Below, in pieces: positions 11,824 through 12,067 of a DNA stretch of 12,067 nucleotides. Numbering within the stretch: position 1 is the first letter of the stretch; the number at the start of each line of letters is the position of its first letter. The DNA is from Chloromonas sp. AAM2 (taxonomy: Eukaryota; Chlorophyta; Chlorophyceae; Chlamydomonadales; Chlamydomonadaceae): positions 12,527 to 24,593 of the forward strand of contig QAXH01004827.1 of NCBI GenBank assembly GCA_004335635.1. Direction: 5' to 3'. Both the position numbers and the translations under genes were made by a program. Under the pieces are notes generated by a model, which saw nothing but the letters and a program-made list of their open reading frames with translations, ran no database searches and had not been told where the DNA came from.

Positions 11824-12067
11824 CTGCAAGCAACAAACCGCAAAGGGCACCGTTTGCATGCAAGTGACGCAGGTGCAGGGTACAGAGCGCTGCAGGGGGA
11901 GGGGCTGGGCAGAGCTGCACGTAGCCATGCTGTGTGATTAAATTGGACAGGACAGAATAGCCTGTCAAGGCCGTACAATCAGCACTACTCAACTTAGGGT
12001 GGGTTCACACGGTTAAATTTTGGGTTCAACTTTGGGAATAATTTTGGGTTAAATTTGGGCTCATGAC
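11824..12067. other. Right end, intron of gene B; repeat-like terminus
   Basis: No further gene B exon is seen. The last 70 bases (GGGTGGGTTCACACGG, then three TTTTGGGTT/TTTGGG units with A/T-rich spacers, 12018-12060) look like the beginning of a repeat or element running past the window edge. Confidence 0.35.

Overview
The window is eukaryotic nuclear DNA, most probably from a green alga (Chlorophyta). I infer this from splice sites rather than a database match. Thirteen exons of two minus-strand genes can be read directly. Eleven of their twelve 5' splice sites begin GTG (GTGAG, GTGGG, GTGCG, GTGAA; the exception is GTATG). Every acceptor ends in CAG and most in GCAG. All visible intron junctions but one are phase 0. 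A TGTAA motif, the usual chlorophyte polyadenylation signal, follows the only visible stop codon. Introns are long and crowded with minisatellites. Base composition is near 50% GC by eye. I cannot name the species.

Gene A (minus, 8463 to 1138 and beyond the left edge) fills most of the window. Eleven exons with compatible phases give 635 residues from a clear ATG. The protein is a fusion: a short N-terminal tail, about eleven 23-residue leucine-rich repeats (residues about 45-299), a linker, and an alpha/beta-hydrolase-like domain (about 395-635) with a GDSMGG nucleophile elbow (Ser497). The C-terminal exon or exons are off the left edge. Gene B (minus, 11823 and beyond the right edge, to 11380) shows only its last two exons: a coiled-coil-like C-terminus ending in an Ala-rich, then acidic tail. 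The two genes lie in tandem, about 2.9 kb apart. The space between them holds a partial copy of gene B's last exon, a possible terminal-inverted-repeat element and open but unrecognised sequence.

The most striking signal is a pattern. Most of gene A's introns carry degenerate copies of a neighbouring exon-intron boundary: the last 20-45 bases of the exon plus the 5' splice site, or in one intron the start of the following exon. In introns 5, 7 and 11 these copies merge into or lie next to tandem arrays (26 bp x about 20, 7 bp x 6, 108 bp x 3). The minisatellites may therefore have been seeded by duplicated splice junctions. One copy, at 8056-8097, could still be a functional 42-base in-frame exon. 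Gene B's terminal exon and gene A's start-codon region show related duplications.

Other structure: octamer, 14-bp, 17-bp and 21-bp arrays, two pairs of dispersed repeats, overlapping hairpins and a short TTAGGG tract. I found no convincing plus-strand gene, rRNA, tRNA or CRISPR array.
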